Assembly: GCA_963786945.1 (NCBI GenBank)
Contig: CAWBAO010000004.1
Coordinates: forward strand, 124,001 to 188,000
Length of the DNA: 64,000 bases
Reading direction: 5' to 3'
Source: JADKCZ01 sp963786945
GTDB lineage: Bacteria; Myxococcota; Myxococcia; Myxococcales; Anaeromyxobacteraceae
The notes under the pieces were generated by a model, which saw nothing but the letters and a program-made list of their open reading frames with translations, had not been told where the DNA came from and searched no databases. Of this stretch, positions 46,429 through 54,904 are shown in pieces; positions within the stretch are counted from its first letter, which is position 1; each line of letters begins with the position of its first letter. The position numbers and the translations under genes are program-made.

Positions 46429-46771
46429 ATGGCGAGTTCGCCGAGCACCAACCGCCGCCGCTTCCGGCGCATCCAGGCACCCATCCTGGTCCGCCCCGCC
46501 GGGCTGCTGGCCTGGGCGGCGGCACGGACCGTGACTGACATCAGCCTGGGAGGGGATCCGGACCTACGCCGATGCGTCGGTCCCTGTGGGACGCCGCCTG
46601 GAACTCGAGTTGCTCTTCGCCGACGGCGGCACCGCCACGGTCCTCGCCGAGGTGGCCTGGGCGGAGGCGCTGGGCGAGGGGGCCCCGGCCCGGCACGAGA
46701 TGGGGCTTCAGCTGATCAGCGCCGGCCCCGAGGCGATCGAGCTCATGGAGCGGTCGTTCGCCAGCAACTGA
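46429..46771 (+). CDS. PilZ-domain protein (frameshifted in this sequence)
   Basis: ATG 46429 is used; a GTG two codons before is possible. The first frame reads RRRFRRIQAPILVRPAGLLAW...VTDISLGG (RxxxR and DISLGG c-di-GMP-binding motifs). After the GGGG run at 46552-46555, the correct frame is one base off. Removing one G gives GGIRTYADASVPVGRRLELELLFADGGTATVLAEVAWAEAL, a complete PilZ domain of 113 residues. It is highly similar to the PilZ protein at 38109-38448. It is divergent from the exporter operon and likely connects c-di-GMP level to polysaccharide production. Confidence 0.8.
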
Positions 46772-46786
46772 GTTGAGGCGCACGCG

Positions 46787-48179
46787 CTACCGATCGGGAA
46801 TCTCGGCGATGATGGGAATCTGGAGTTCGCGCTCGAATCTGCCACCGCTCGAAGATTCTCCCGGAGCGGTAGTCCACCGCCGCCGCGATGAGCAGCGCGA
46901 ACAGGAGCGCCGCCACCCCGCCCACGCCGAAGATCTTCCAGGGGCTCGGACTCACGGGGTCGCGAGGTACCTGGGGCGGCCAGATGACCTGGTAGCGATG
47001 CTTGAAGGCGGACCGGGCCGTGTCGCGTTCCAGCTGAGCGGCGTTCAAGGACTCCAGGGTCCGCTGGTACCGGCCTCTGGCCTCTCGGACGCGCTCGCTC
47101 TGGTCCACGGCGAGGCTGATGCCCTCGGCGGTCGGTCGCGCGGGGGCTAGCGCGCCGCCCGGCTCCCGGGCCAGGCGAGCCTGATAGTCCTGGCGAAGTC
47201 GCCGCTCCTCCTCGCGCAGAGCGGTGATCTGCGGTGAATCGCCGGACAGGGAGGCGATGTCCTGCCGGAGGTTGATGAGCTCAGGGTGCATCTCGGAGTA
47301 CACGGCACGCCGGGCGTCGTACTGCGCCTGGAGATCGGCCAGCCGCCGCCGGCGGAACTCCTCGACGTCGGCGATGGCTCGCTCCTTGGCGTCGAGCATT
47401 GACTTGAGCCGGACCAGTTCCTCACTCGTCCCCTGGGGGGGCTGCGACGGCATGGCCGCAGGAAGGGCGCGGCCGGCCTCCCGCAGCGCCGTCCGCCGCG
47501 CTGCCTCCACCTCGCTGGCCAGTTCGTCCCTGAGCATCGCGGCTCGCCCCTCCAGCGTGGCGATAGGCTCATCCAGGGCCGTCACCTCCTGCACGTGGCG
47601 CGCCTCGAGGAAGTTCTGCAGCGCCCCGTCAACGATTCGGTACGCCTGCCGCGCATCGGGCCAGTCAATCTCGATGGCGATGGTCACTTCTCCTGCTTCA
47701 ACCTTCAGCCGGCGATCGAGGAGGATGACGAGCTGGTCGAGAAGGTCGCTTCCCAGGGATTGAGCCTTGGTCGGCGCCGAGTTGGCCAGGCGAACACGCT
47801 CGAGCAGGTCTACCTTGGGTGCGGCTTCGAGAAGCCCGGCCTGCTTGATGAGCGCGACCAGGTTCTCTCGCCGGTGGATGATCTCCCAGGCGGCCCGCGT
47901 CGGCAGATCCTCAGCAACGTTGGAGCGAACAATGGAAGGGAGGGACTGCTGTCGCTGGGCGAGGATCCGCGTCTCGACGCGGTACTGGGGGGTCTTCCAG
48001 GCGAAATAGCCGCTCAGGAGCCCCATGCCGGCGAGGAAGACGCTGATGGCCACGCGCGAACGGCGACGACCCGCTCGAACGATGAACAGGAAGTAGTCGA
48101 CCGGGCGCGGACCAGCGGGGTCTCCCTGTTCTGAGGAAGATGGTCCATCGAGTTCGAGAAGCTGGGTCGGAACGGTCAT
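46787..48179 (-). CDS. Chain-length determinant (Wzz-like) protein (frameshifted near its end)
   Basis: ATG 48179 begins MTVPTQLLELDGPSSSE. An N-terminal membrane helix (VAISVFLAGMGLLSGYFAW) is followed by the Wzz periplasmic domain (YRVETRILAQRQQ) and a long coiled coil (about residues 205-390, EAARRTALREAGRALP...LQAQYDARRAVYSEMHPELINLRQDIA). A second helix near the C-terminus (FGVGGVAALLFALLIAAAVDY) follows. The RIFERWQI sequence is broken at about 46835 by one extra base. The corrected frame gives ERELQIPIIAEIPDR and stops at 46787. No Walker motif is fused on, so the kinase partner may be the CpsD-like gene at 48885. It regulates polymer chain length at the inner membrane. Confidence 0.82.
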
Positions 48180-48692
48180 GGCTTTCCCAGAGCAGATTAC
48201 CTCAAACGACCGCGGCGTGTCCGGCCTAACACTGGAACGAGGCATTGGGTCATCGAGACAAGCATGAGGTAGGTGGCCAACCCAACAATCCCGCGGCGTG
48301 CCGCCGTGGGCACCGGACTCGAGCCGTGCCGCGAACATGGCCAGCAGCCCTGGCGAAGCCAGGGCATCGGCGTCGACGACCGCAACGGCTTCAGTCCGAC
48401 CCTCCTCAAGGACTTGCTGGAAGGCCTGCTCCAGGGCGTGGTCATTGCCACGCCGCTCCGTGTCGGTGCACACCAGCACCCTGGCGCCTGCCCCTGCGAC
48501 CCACGCGGCGATGGCTTCACGGCAGAGGTCGGCCACCAAGAGGACCCGGAAGCGACCGCGCGGCCAAACCATGGCGTAACGGCTCTCGATCGGCAGACCG
48601 ATTCCAGCCTCCTCGGCGTGGGCCGGGATCGCCAGCGTGAAGCGAAGCCAATCGGGCGGCACCGGTGGCGGAGTTCTCCGCCGCGGAGCCAC
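48180..48692 (-). pseudogene. Remnant of a family-2 glycosyltransferase
   Basis: The open frame joins in frame to the Wzz-like gene, but its sequence looks like the N-terminal third of a GT2 glycosyltransferase: FTLAIPAHAEEAGIG (compare PAHNE), VADLCREAIA (compare ADNCSDxTA), TDTERRGNDHALEQAFQQV (compare RGKGxAL), VVDADALASPGLLAMF. Key motif residues have changed and the part after DADA is missing, ending in an unrelated Pro/Arg tail. It is probably a decayed relic of a polysaccharide glycosyltransferase. A genuine GT-Wzz fusion is possible but unlikely because Wzz starts with its own ATG after this region. Confidence 0.45.
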
Positions 48693-48713
48693 CTCGTGAA
48701 GGAGTAGACCGAC

Positions 48714-48830
48714 CTATGCCAGGAGGGCCGAGAGTGCCAGCAGCGCGATCAGGACGCCGAAGAGGAATGAAGCTGGACTCATCCGGGAGGAGCCCATGAT
48801 GCCAGCGGAGGCGGCGTCAGGAGGGAACAT
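48714..48830 (-). CDS. Small single-TM ORF, 38 residues (candidate)
   Basis: An in-frame ORF from ATG 48830 (alternative ATG at 48797) encodes a short protein whose end, ASFLFGVLIALLALSALLA, is one transmembrane helix. It lies between the CpsD-like gene and the glycosyltransferase remnant on the same strand, so could be a small membrane component of the EPS locus. No clear ribosome binding site is present. Hypothetical. Confidence 0.3.
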   Translation of the reverse strand: MFPPDAASAGIMGSSRMSPASFLFGVLIALLALSALLA

Positions 48831-48884
48831 ACCCTCGCAGTTGGCTCAGGTGCGTGTCGTTGATCGATGGCACGTCGCTGCGGT

Positions 48885-49496
48885 TCATCGCAGCAGGAGG
48901 CAACCCGCTACCCGCTCCCGTCCAATGAGCTTCAGCGTTCGCCTGACGTTCTCCATCCGCGATCGCCCGAGCTCGATGCAGAGCACGACCAGGTCGGCGG
49001 CCTGGGTGGTGGCCAGGCCGAGCGGTTCCGACATCACCGCCGGAACCGAGATGACGAGGCGGGCGGAAGAGTTGAGGACCATCGCCTGGCCGGCTGGCTC
49101 GGAGTCCGGCGCAGGTGCCGGCTCCACATCGCGTCCTGGGGCTACCCGGACGGCGTCGGGCGGGAAGTCGACCGTCGGCCAGCCCCTCGGGCCGGCCAAG
49201 CGACGTCGGCCGACGAAGGACGGTAGGTCGGCGAGCGCCATGGCCGTGCCGTATTCCAGGGAGCTCGGGGTGACAGCGGTCACCGGGTCCGGGCTGAGCC
49301 GCTTGCCCACCTCGGCCAGGGCGTGGGCCACTCGCTCGGCGGAACCATCGGGATCTGCCGGCACCAGCACCATCGACGTCCAGTCGCGACGCACCAGCGT
49401 GAGCCAGAGCTCCTGGTACGACTTCTCGTCGGCGTCGTCGACACTGACGTGCGCCGTGCCGTTCCCGTGGCCACCTGTGCTGTCACGCTGAGACAT
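48885..49496 (-). CDS. CpsD/BY-kinase-like protein without nucleotide-binding motifs
   Basis: A protein of 203 residues from ATG 49496. It is built like the cytoplasmic ATPase half of a bacterial tyrosine kinase (CpsD/CapB): SYQELWLTLVRRD, TSMVLVPADPDGSAERVAHALAEVGKRL where Walker A should be (no GxGKST), and LVISVPAVMSEPLGLATTQAADLVVLCIELGRSRMENVRRTLKLI-like strands, which correspond to the DLVIID...DxVLLV region. Neither a Walker A lysine nor the catalytic Walker A' Asp is visible, so it may act as a non-catalytic partner for Wzz. The C-terminus lacks a Tyr cluster. It lies upstream of Wzz in a minus-strand cluster. Confidence 0.6.
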   Translation of the reverse strand: MSQRDSTGGHGNGTAHVSVDDADEKSYQELWLTLVRRDWTSMVLVPADPDGSAERVAHALAEVGKRLSPDPVTAVTPSSLEYGTAMALADLPSFVGRRRLAGPRGWPTVDFPPDAVRVAPGRDVEPAPAPDSEPAGQAMVLNSSARLVISVPAVMSEPLGLATTQAADLVVLCIELGRSRMENVRRTLKLIGRERVAGCLLLR

Positions 49497-49583
49497 GGAT
49501 CCCCTGGCTGGGCCCACTCTACGATGGACTCGGGTGGAGATCACGTCAGGCCTGGGAGGTACACGGCGCTTCCGCGGTGGACC

Positions 49584-51150
49584 TCAGCTCCACAGGTCGA
49601 GGCGCCCTCCCCACAGCGCCGCAGCAGCAACGGCCGCATTGCACATGGCGTGAGCCAGGATGGCGTCGGCGAGTCGGCCACGCCAGAGGCGCGCCGCCGC
49701 GAAGGCCAGGCCAACCAGGGTGGCGAGCGCCCACTGGGCATGGAGCGCGCCGAAGGCGAGCGACGAGAACGCCACGGCAGACACGGTCCAGGCACGCGCT
49801 GGCACCGACTTGAAGTCGGGGTTCACCAGCCACGGGAGCAGGAAGCCACGAAAGGCCAGCTCCTCGACGACCGGAATCACCAGGACCGAGCCGAGCACGC
49901 GCTGCGCCAGCCAGATCGCGCGTGCCCCGGCGTCGAGACGCCCCAGGCCGGCCGCCAGGGCCGCGCCGTCCCCAGCCGGCCAGGCGAGCCAGAGCGCTGC
50001 GGACGCCACGCCGATGAGCACCGGCACGCCTGCACCGTGGAGCTCGAGCCGGGGCGCCGCGTAGGCGTGTCGCGCCGCCACGAGCACCGCCAGCGCCGCC
50101 AGCGCCCGCAGGCCATACCAGGAGATCGGGCGGACCGGGGCTGAAGATCCCGGTCACCAAGGCGGTAGCCAGTGCGGCCAGCAGAGGTCCCAGGTAGGCG
50201 CCTGCCTCGGCCGGCACGCCAGACCCGTTATCGGTCGGCGCATCCTCCCGCTGTAGCCAGCGCACCCGGTCGGCGATGGCCACGCCCCCGAGCGCCAGCA
50301 CCAGGAAGAAGACCCATCCAAGCTTCGAGTGGAAGCCCCCCAGGGCCAGTTCCTCGTGGCCTGCAGCGCCCACTCGAATCAGCACGGCGATGCGCAGGGC
50401 GTTGGCGGCGAGCGCCGCCAGAGCGCCCAGCGGCAGGAGCAGGAGAGCCCGCCCGAGCCGAAGCCGTCCCCTGGAGAGCGAGAGCCAGGTGGCAAGGAAG
50501 ACGACCACCAGGCCGGCACCGTCGACGCCCGAGCAGACGGGGGCGATGACGACCTCGAACTGGCCCATCCCGATGGCTCGCTCGGCCGAGTCGAGCGTTA
50601 CCGCTCCCCCCCACGCACGGAGCAGCGCCGCGGTGGCCCCGAGCGTGGCATCGGAGAACACGCTCCACAGCCCCTCCGCGGCAGCCGCGGCTCTCCAGGC
50701 CAGTCCGCCGAGCACCAGGGCCACCAGAGGACCGCGCCATCGCAGCGCCACCTGCCGAAAGGCCCAACCGAGTGGCACGGCGCTGGCCAACGCCAGGAGC
50801 CCCGTTCCAGCGGCGCAGGCCATCAGGCCGGCCAGCGCTGCGCTGGAGACCGGCGGGGCTCCGGGTCCCAGGAGCTTCCACGCCAGCGCGGCGGTGAGCG
50901 CGAAAGCGACCGGCTGGAGCACCAGAGCCGGCCAGGGCCGCCACGGCGGGGGCGATACCGGCGTCGCGGGCGAGAGGCGCCCCGAACCGGGGCGTGCCAT
51001 CAGCCAACCGATGGCGCAAGCAGCGAGGACGACCGGAACGGCGAGCCGGAGCGCGCTCACCAGGCCGCCCGCCGAGCCGTCGGTGGGCAGGTCGACGAGC
51101 AGGGAGAGCGTCAGGTATTCGACGAGGAGCAGCCCGGCTGGCAGCGCCAA
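49584..51150 (-). CDS. xrtE: Exosortase E / CPBP protease fusion (XrtE), frameshifted in this sequence
   Basis: The N-terminal exosortase domain has about eight helices and the catalytic triad segments VIAPVCSGVDGAGLVVVFLA (Cys), NALRIAVLIRVGA (Arg) and GGFHSKLGWVFFLVL (His). The C-terminal CPBP protease domain lies in another frame, with EELAFRGFLLPWL, FGALHAQWAL and HAMCNAAVA. Removing one base of the G-run at 50137-50140 joins them through VTGIFSPVRPISWYGLRAL into about 521 residues. A combined exosortase-CPBP protein is the exosortase E type that acts on VPEID-CTERM proteins, whose gene is immediately upstream (51203-51427). The start is uncertain; TTG 51150 is used and no ATG/GTG was seen close by. 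Confidence 0.82.
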
Positions 51151-51202
51151 GCGAAGCCGCTGGGCGTTGCGACCTGATGACGACGAGGCCAGGAGTTCGC
51201 GC

Positions 51203-51427
51203 CTAGCGGCGCCGGCGCGCCAGCAGCGCGCCACCGCCCACCAGGATGGCGGCGATGGCACCGACCGTGGTGGGATCGAACTCCGGCACGGAGCGAGAGG
51301 TTCGGCTCCTCCTCCCGTCCTCGTTCTCACCCTGATCGTCGCCGTCTCCGGCCAGAGCCGGGATCGCACCCAGGAGCAGCGCGGATGTCGCCATGGCAAA
51401 GAACGTCCTGCTGAGAATCCTGCTCAT
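51203..51427 (-). CDS. VPEID-CTERM-type sorting substrate (exosortase E target)
   Basis: A small protein of 74 residues with a strong ribosome binding site (GGAGGGGAGC) before its ATG. The signal peptide MSRILSRTFFAMATSALLLG...ALA is followed by a short acidic-to-basic mature region (GDGDDQGENEDGRRSRTSRS). The C-terminal tripartite sorting signal is VPEFDPTT, a membrane helix (VGAIAAILVGGGALL) and a basic end, ARRRR. This corresponds to VPEID-CTERM domains, the partner signal of exosortase E. Its gene is directly upstream of the exosortase E gene on the same strand. The mature region is very short, so the function is unknown. Confidence 0.85.
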   Translation of the reverse strand: MSRILSRTFFAMATSALLLGAIPALAGDGDDQGENEDGRRSRTSRSVPEFDPTTVGAIAAILVGGGALLARRRR

Positions 51428-51885
51428 CGCTCCCCTCCCAGGGCGCTGCGGAGAACCACACGATACCCGTGGGACGGTCCACAGGCAGTGCTGAGGATAG
51501 GTGGGTTGCGCCCCTACTGCCAATACCATGGTAGGTGGACGCCAGCGTACATCCCCTTGACTGACCGTGCGACGATTGTGCACACCGCAAAGAGGCACTC
51601 GGGCGTCGAGGCGTCTCTCGGGCTTCGTCGGCCCGCCCTCGGCCCGGAGCGCGATGGCTGGGCCTCGTCAACGCCCAATTCCCTGCGCCAGCCCGGTCCC
51701 GGAGCAGCGAGAGCGGTGTGACGGCCGCGGACGTCCCATGACCACGGGACTTCGGCCCCCGCTGGTGGCCGCTGGACTCCCACCTCGGGGCGCCCTCCTC
51801 AGGTGTCCAGCGGCCGTGCGACATACACCGACCCCGGTGCCTGTTAGCTTCCGCCGCAATACACCAGCTCAGCCGGGGGGCGAGC
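51428..51885. other. Intergenic region between divergent EPS genes (458 bp)
   Basis: The region separates the VPEID-CTERM gene (minus) from the second sugar transferase (plus). It holds a sigma-54-like site for the minus gene (51507-51522). A TTGACT at about 51557-51562 on the plus strand has no clear -10 partner. No convincing further ORF is seen. Its right part is GC-rich and featureless. Confidence 0.4.
51507..51522 (-). promoter_or_regulatory. Sigma-54-like promoter candidate upstream of the VPEID-CTERM gene
   Basis: On the minus strand TGGCAGTAGGGGCGCA matches the -24/-12 consensus TGGCACGN4TTGCA at the key GG and GC positions (8 of 12 bases). It would start a leader of about 68 bases. 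Sigma-54 control of PEP-CTERM genes is known from PrsK/PrsR systems, but no such activator is in the window. Confidence 0.3.
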
Positions 51886-53290
51886 ATGTTGCGACAGCAT
51901 TCACGATCCGTTCAGACTGGGCTCCGGGTCCTCGACCTGGCCTGCCTCGCGGCCGCGCTGCCGGCGGCGTGGGCGTGGCGCGGAGCGCTCCACGTGGAGG
52001 CCCTGGCCGCCGGGACCGACCAGCTCGCTCCGCTCCTGGCGCTCTCCCTGGTCAGCTGGGTCGCCGCCTCCGCGGGCATCCGCGTCTACGCCGGCTACCG
52101 CACCCAGCCGCTCACGACGGAGCTGGGACGCATCACCCGCGCCCTCCTCGCCACGGCCGTGCTCACCATGGCCGGCGGCTACCTGGCCTGGCGCCTCGAC
52201 GTGCCCCGCCTCTTCCTGGTGCTGCACTTCGCCTTCGCCCTCTCCTTCCTGGTGGCGTCCCGGCTGCTGGTCCGCGGCGTCGCCCACTCGCTCCGCCGCC
52301 GGGGCTACAACGTCCGGCGCTACGCCGTGGTCGGCTCCGGGGACATGGCCGAGGAGGTCCGGCACACGCTCGCCCAGCACCCGGAGTGGGGCTACTCGCT
52401 GGCCGGCGTGATCCTGGAGCACCGCGACGCCGTGCCCGGCGTCGCTGCCCGTGCTCGGCCACCTCGACGAGATCGGCACGGTGCTGGAGCAGAACGTCCT
52501 GGACCAGGTCATCTTCGCCCTCCCCTCCTCCCAGCTGCCGCAGGCCGAGGAGGCGGCGCGGGCCTGCCAGCTCCAGGGCGTGGCCGTGATGATCTGCCTC
52601 GACCTGCTCCAGGGCGGGATCGGCCAGATGGCGCTGACGCGCCTGGAAGGCGTTCCCGCCATCACCTTCTCGACCGTGCCGAACGACGCCTTCGCCCTGG
52701 CGCTCAAGCGGGCCTTCGACGTGCTGGTGAGCGCGACGGTCCTGCTGCTGCTCTCGCCGGTGCTGGTGGGCGTGGCCATCGCCATCAAGCTCGACTCGCC
52801 CGGCCCGGTCTTCTTCCGCCAGCGGCGGGTCGGGCTCAACGGCCGCGAGTTCTCGCTGCTCAAGTTCCGCAGCATGTGCCTGGACGCCGAGGCCAGGCTG
52901 GCCGAGCTGCGGGCCCGCAACGAGATGAGCGGGCCGGTCTTCAAGATGACCGACGATCCCCGGGTCACCCGGGTGGGCCGGTTCATCCGCAGGACCTCGC
53001 TCGACGAGTTCCCCCAGTTCCTGAACGTCCTCTCCGGCGAGATGAGCGTGGTCGGGCCGCGCCCGCCCATCCCGTCCGAGGTCCGCCAGTACCAGCGCTG
53101 GCAGCGGCGGCGGCTCAGCGTCAAGCCCGGCATCACCTGCACCTGGCAGGTCTCGGGCCGCAACGACATCGACTTCGAGCGCTGGATGAAGCTGGACCTG
53201 GAGTACATCGACAACTGGTCGCTGGCCCGCGACCTGCAGATCTGCATGATGACCATCCCGGCCGTGCTCTCCTCCCGCGGAGCGCGCTGA
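51886..53290 (+). CDS. Polyprenyl glycosylphosphotransferase, second copy (frameshifted in this sequence)
   Basis: The N-terminal frame has membrane helices and RRYAVVGSGDMAEEVRHTLAQHPEWGYSLAGVIL. It then shifts near 52443, where GTCGCTG should be GTGCTG. The following frame reads LPVLGHLDEIGTVLEQNVLDQVIFALP and the transferase domain (KRAFDVLVSATVLLLLSPVLVGVAIAIKLDSPG, LKFRSM, DDPRVTRVGRFIRRTSLDEFPQF, MSVVGPRPP, PGITCTWQVSGRNDIDF). Without the extra base the protein has 467 residues, exactly the length of the paralogue at 38537-39940. It starts exopolysaccharide assembly on the lipid carrier and faces the exosortase genes across a 458-bp spacer. Confidence 0.88.
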
Positions 53291-53445
53291 CCGGCCAGCC
53301 CGTGCCGGCGCGGCGCCGCCCTGCGGCAGCGCCTCCCCGCCTCACCAGCCGCCCCGGACGGAAGCCCCGCCCGGGGCGTCGCAATTGGTGGCGCCGTACC
53401 GCGGCAGGCGTAACGAGACACCTGTCCACCAGGCGCGGAGGTTCC

Positions 53446-53862
53446 ATGTCCAGCATCCGGAAGCACGTGGCGCGGAAGGTCATCACCCTCGCGGCCGATG
53501 TCCCCTGCCGGGAGGCGGCGCGGATCATGGTCGAGAAGAAGATCGGCTCGGTCGGGATCCGGGTCGACGGCCGGCTCACCGGGCTGGTCACCGAGCGCGA
53601 CCTGGTCGCCGCGGTGGTGGCCACCGGCGGCGACGGCTCGCTCCCGGTCGGCGAGGCGGCCCGCACGCTGCCCCGGGTGACGCCGGACGCCACCGAGGCC
53701 GAGTGCGCGGCGCTGATGCGCGACTACACCACCCGCCACCTGCTGGTCGAGGAGGCCGGCGAGGTGGTCGGGCTGGTCTCGATGCGCGACATCATCGCGC
53801 TCATGCTCGACGAGAAGCAGTTCGTCATCGAGCAGCTCAACACCTACATCTCCGGCCGCTGA
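53446..53862 (+). CDS. CBS-domain pair protein
   Basis: A protein of 138 residues from ATG 53446 with GGAGG before it. Two CBS domains are seen: VPCREAARIMVEKKIGSVGIRVDGRLTGLVTERDLV and ATEAECAALMRDYTTRHLLVEEAGEVVGLVSMRDIIAL. Each ends in the G-x-V-(T/S)-x-R-D motif that binds adenosyl ligands. Stand-alone CBS pairs act as energy or nucleotide sensors for unlinked partners. The gene is 155 bp downstream of the sugar transferase and converges with the quinone oxidoreductase. Confidence 0.88.
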   Translation: MSSIRKHVARKVITLAADVPCREAARIMVEKKIGSVGIRVDGRLTGLVTERDLVAAVVATGGDGSLPVGEAARTLPRVTPDATEAECAALMRDYTTRHLLVEEAGEVVGLVSMRDIIALMLDEKQFVIEQLNTYISGR

Positions 53863-53878
53863 GCCGACGGGGCTGCAC

Positions 53879-54847
53879 TCAGGGGAGCAGCAGCAGCGAC
53901 CCGGTGGTGGCACGCGACTGGAGCGCCCGGTGGGCCTCGGCCGCCTGGGCCAGCGGCCAGCGGCCCCCCACCGCCACCCGGATCCGGCCGGTCCCCAGCA
54001 GCGCGAAGAGCGCGGCCGCGGCCCGCTCCAGGTCGCTCCTCGAGGCGATGTGGTGGAACACGGTGGGGCGGCAGACCGCCAGCGAGCCCTTGCGCGAGAG
54101 CAGCCCGGTGTCGACGGGTGGCACCGGGCCGGAGGCGTTGCCGTAGGTGACCATGAGGCCGAAGGGCGCCAGGCAGTCGAGGGAGCTCTCGAAGCTGGCG
54201 GCCCCCACCGAGTCGTAGACCACCGGCACGCCGCCGCCGGTGTGGGCCTTCACGCGCGCCGCCACGTCGTCGGTGGCCGAGACCAGCACCAGCTCGGCCC
54301 CCAGCGCCCGCACCCGCTCCACCTTCTCCGCCGACCCGACCACGCCGATGACCCGCGCCCCGATCGACGCCAGCCACTGCACCAGCAGCTGTCCCACGCC
54401 GCCGGCGGCCGCCGTCACCACCACCGGCTCGCCCGCCTTCACCGGGTGGACGCGGGTGACCAGCATGTGCGCGGTGAGCCCCTTGGCCAGCGCCGCCGCG
54501 GCCAGCTCGCTGGAGACCCCGTCCGGCACCTTCACCAGCCGGTCCGCCGGGAGCAGCCGGGCCTCGGCGTAGGCGCCCGGCCCGGCCATGTAGGCCACCC
54601 GGTCCCCCGGCCTCACCAGGGTGACGCCGGCGCCCACCGCCTCGACCACGCCCGCCGCCTCGACCCCCAGGCCGGTGGGCAGGGGCAGCGGGTAGAGCCC
54701 GCTCCGGTGGTAGGTGTCGACGTAGTTGACGCCGATGGCCTCGTGGCGCACCCGCGCCTCGCCCGGCCCGGGCGCGCCCACCTCGACCTGCTCGACCCGC
54801 ATGACCTCCGGGCCGCCCACCTGCTGGATCCGGATCGCCTTGACCAT
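53879..54847 (-). CDS. qor: NADPH:quinone oxidoreductase (zinc-independent MDR family)
   Basis: A protein of 322 residues. The N-terminal GroES-like domain has VNYVDTYHRSGLYPLPLPTGLGVEAAGVVEAVG, the quinone reductase form without zinc-ligand cysteines. The nucleotide domain has AAAGGVGQLLVQWLASIGARVIG, followed by VVYDSVG and LMVTYGNASGPVPPVD. It reduces quinones or related alpha,beta-unsaturated carbonyls with NADPH. The length is standard. It shares strand with the pyruvate carboxylase gene, 57 bp downstream of that gene's stop; whether they are one operon is unclear. Confidence 0.92.
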   Translation of the reverse strand: MVKAIRIQQVGGPEVMRVEQVEVGAPGPGEARVRHEAIGVNYVDTYHRSGLYPLPLPTGLGVEAAGVVEAVGAGVTLVRPGDRVAYMAGPGAYAEARLLPADRLVKVPDGVSSELAAAALAKGLTAHMLVTRVHPVKAGEPVVVTAAAGGVGQLLVQWLASIGARVIGVVGSAEKVERVRALGAELVLVSATDDVAARVKAHTGGGVPVVYDSVGAASFESSLDCLAPFGLMVTYGNASGPVPPVDTGLLSRKGSLAVCRPTVFHHIASRSDLERAAAALFALLGTGRIRVAVGGRWPLAQAAEAHRALQSRATTGSLLLLP

Positions 54848-54904
54848 GCCCTCCTCCTTGCCGCGGCGGGCCCCGGCCCGCCACCGAATCCCGGCGCCTG
54901 GCGC

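Noticed and set aside
46743..48692. A single 649-residue glycosyltransferase-Wzz fusion
   Set aside because: The N-terminal part is decayed and truncated, Wzz has its own ATG at 48179, and the end of the frame is shifted by one base compared with the expected ERELQIPIIAEIPDR end.
49546..50130. Continuation of the exosortase frame downstream of about 50130
   Set aside because: The translated sequence becomes Gly/Ala/Arg noise, while the CPBP protease motifs are in the neighbouring frame.
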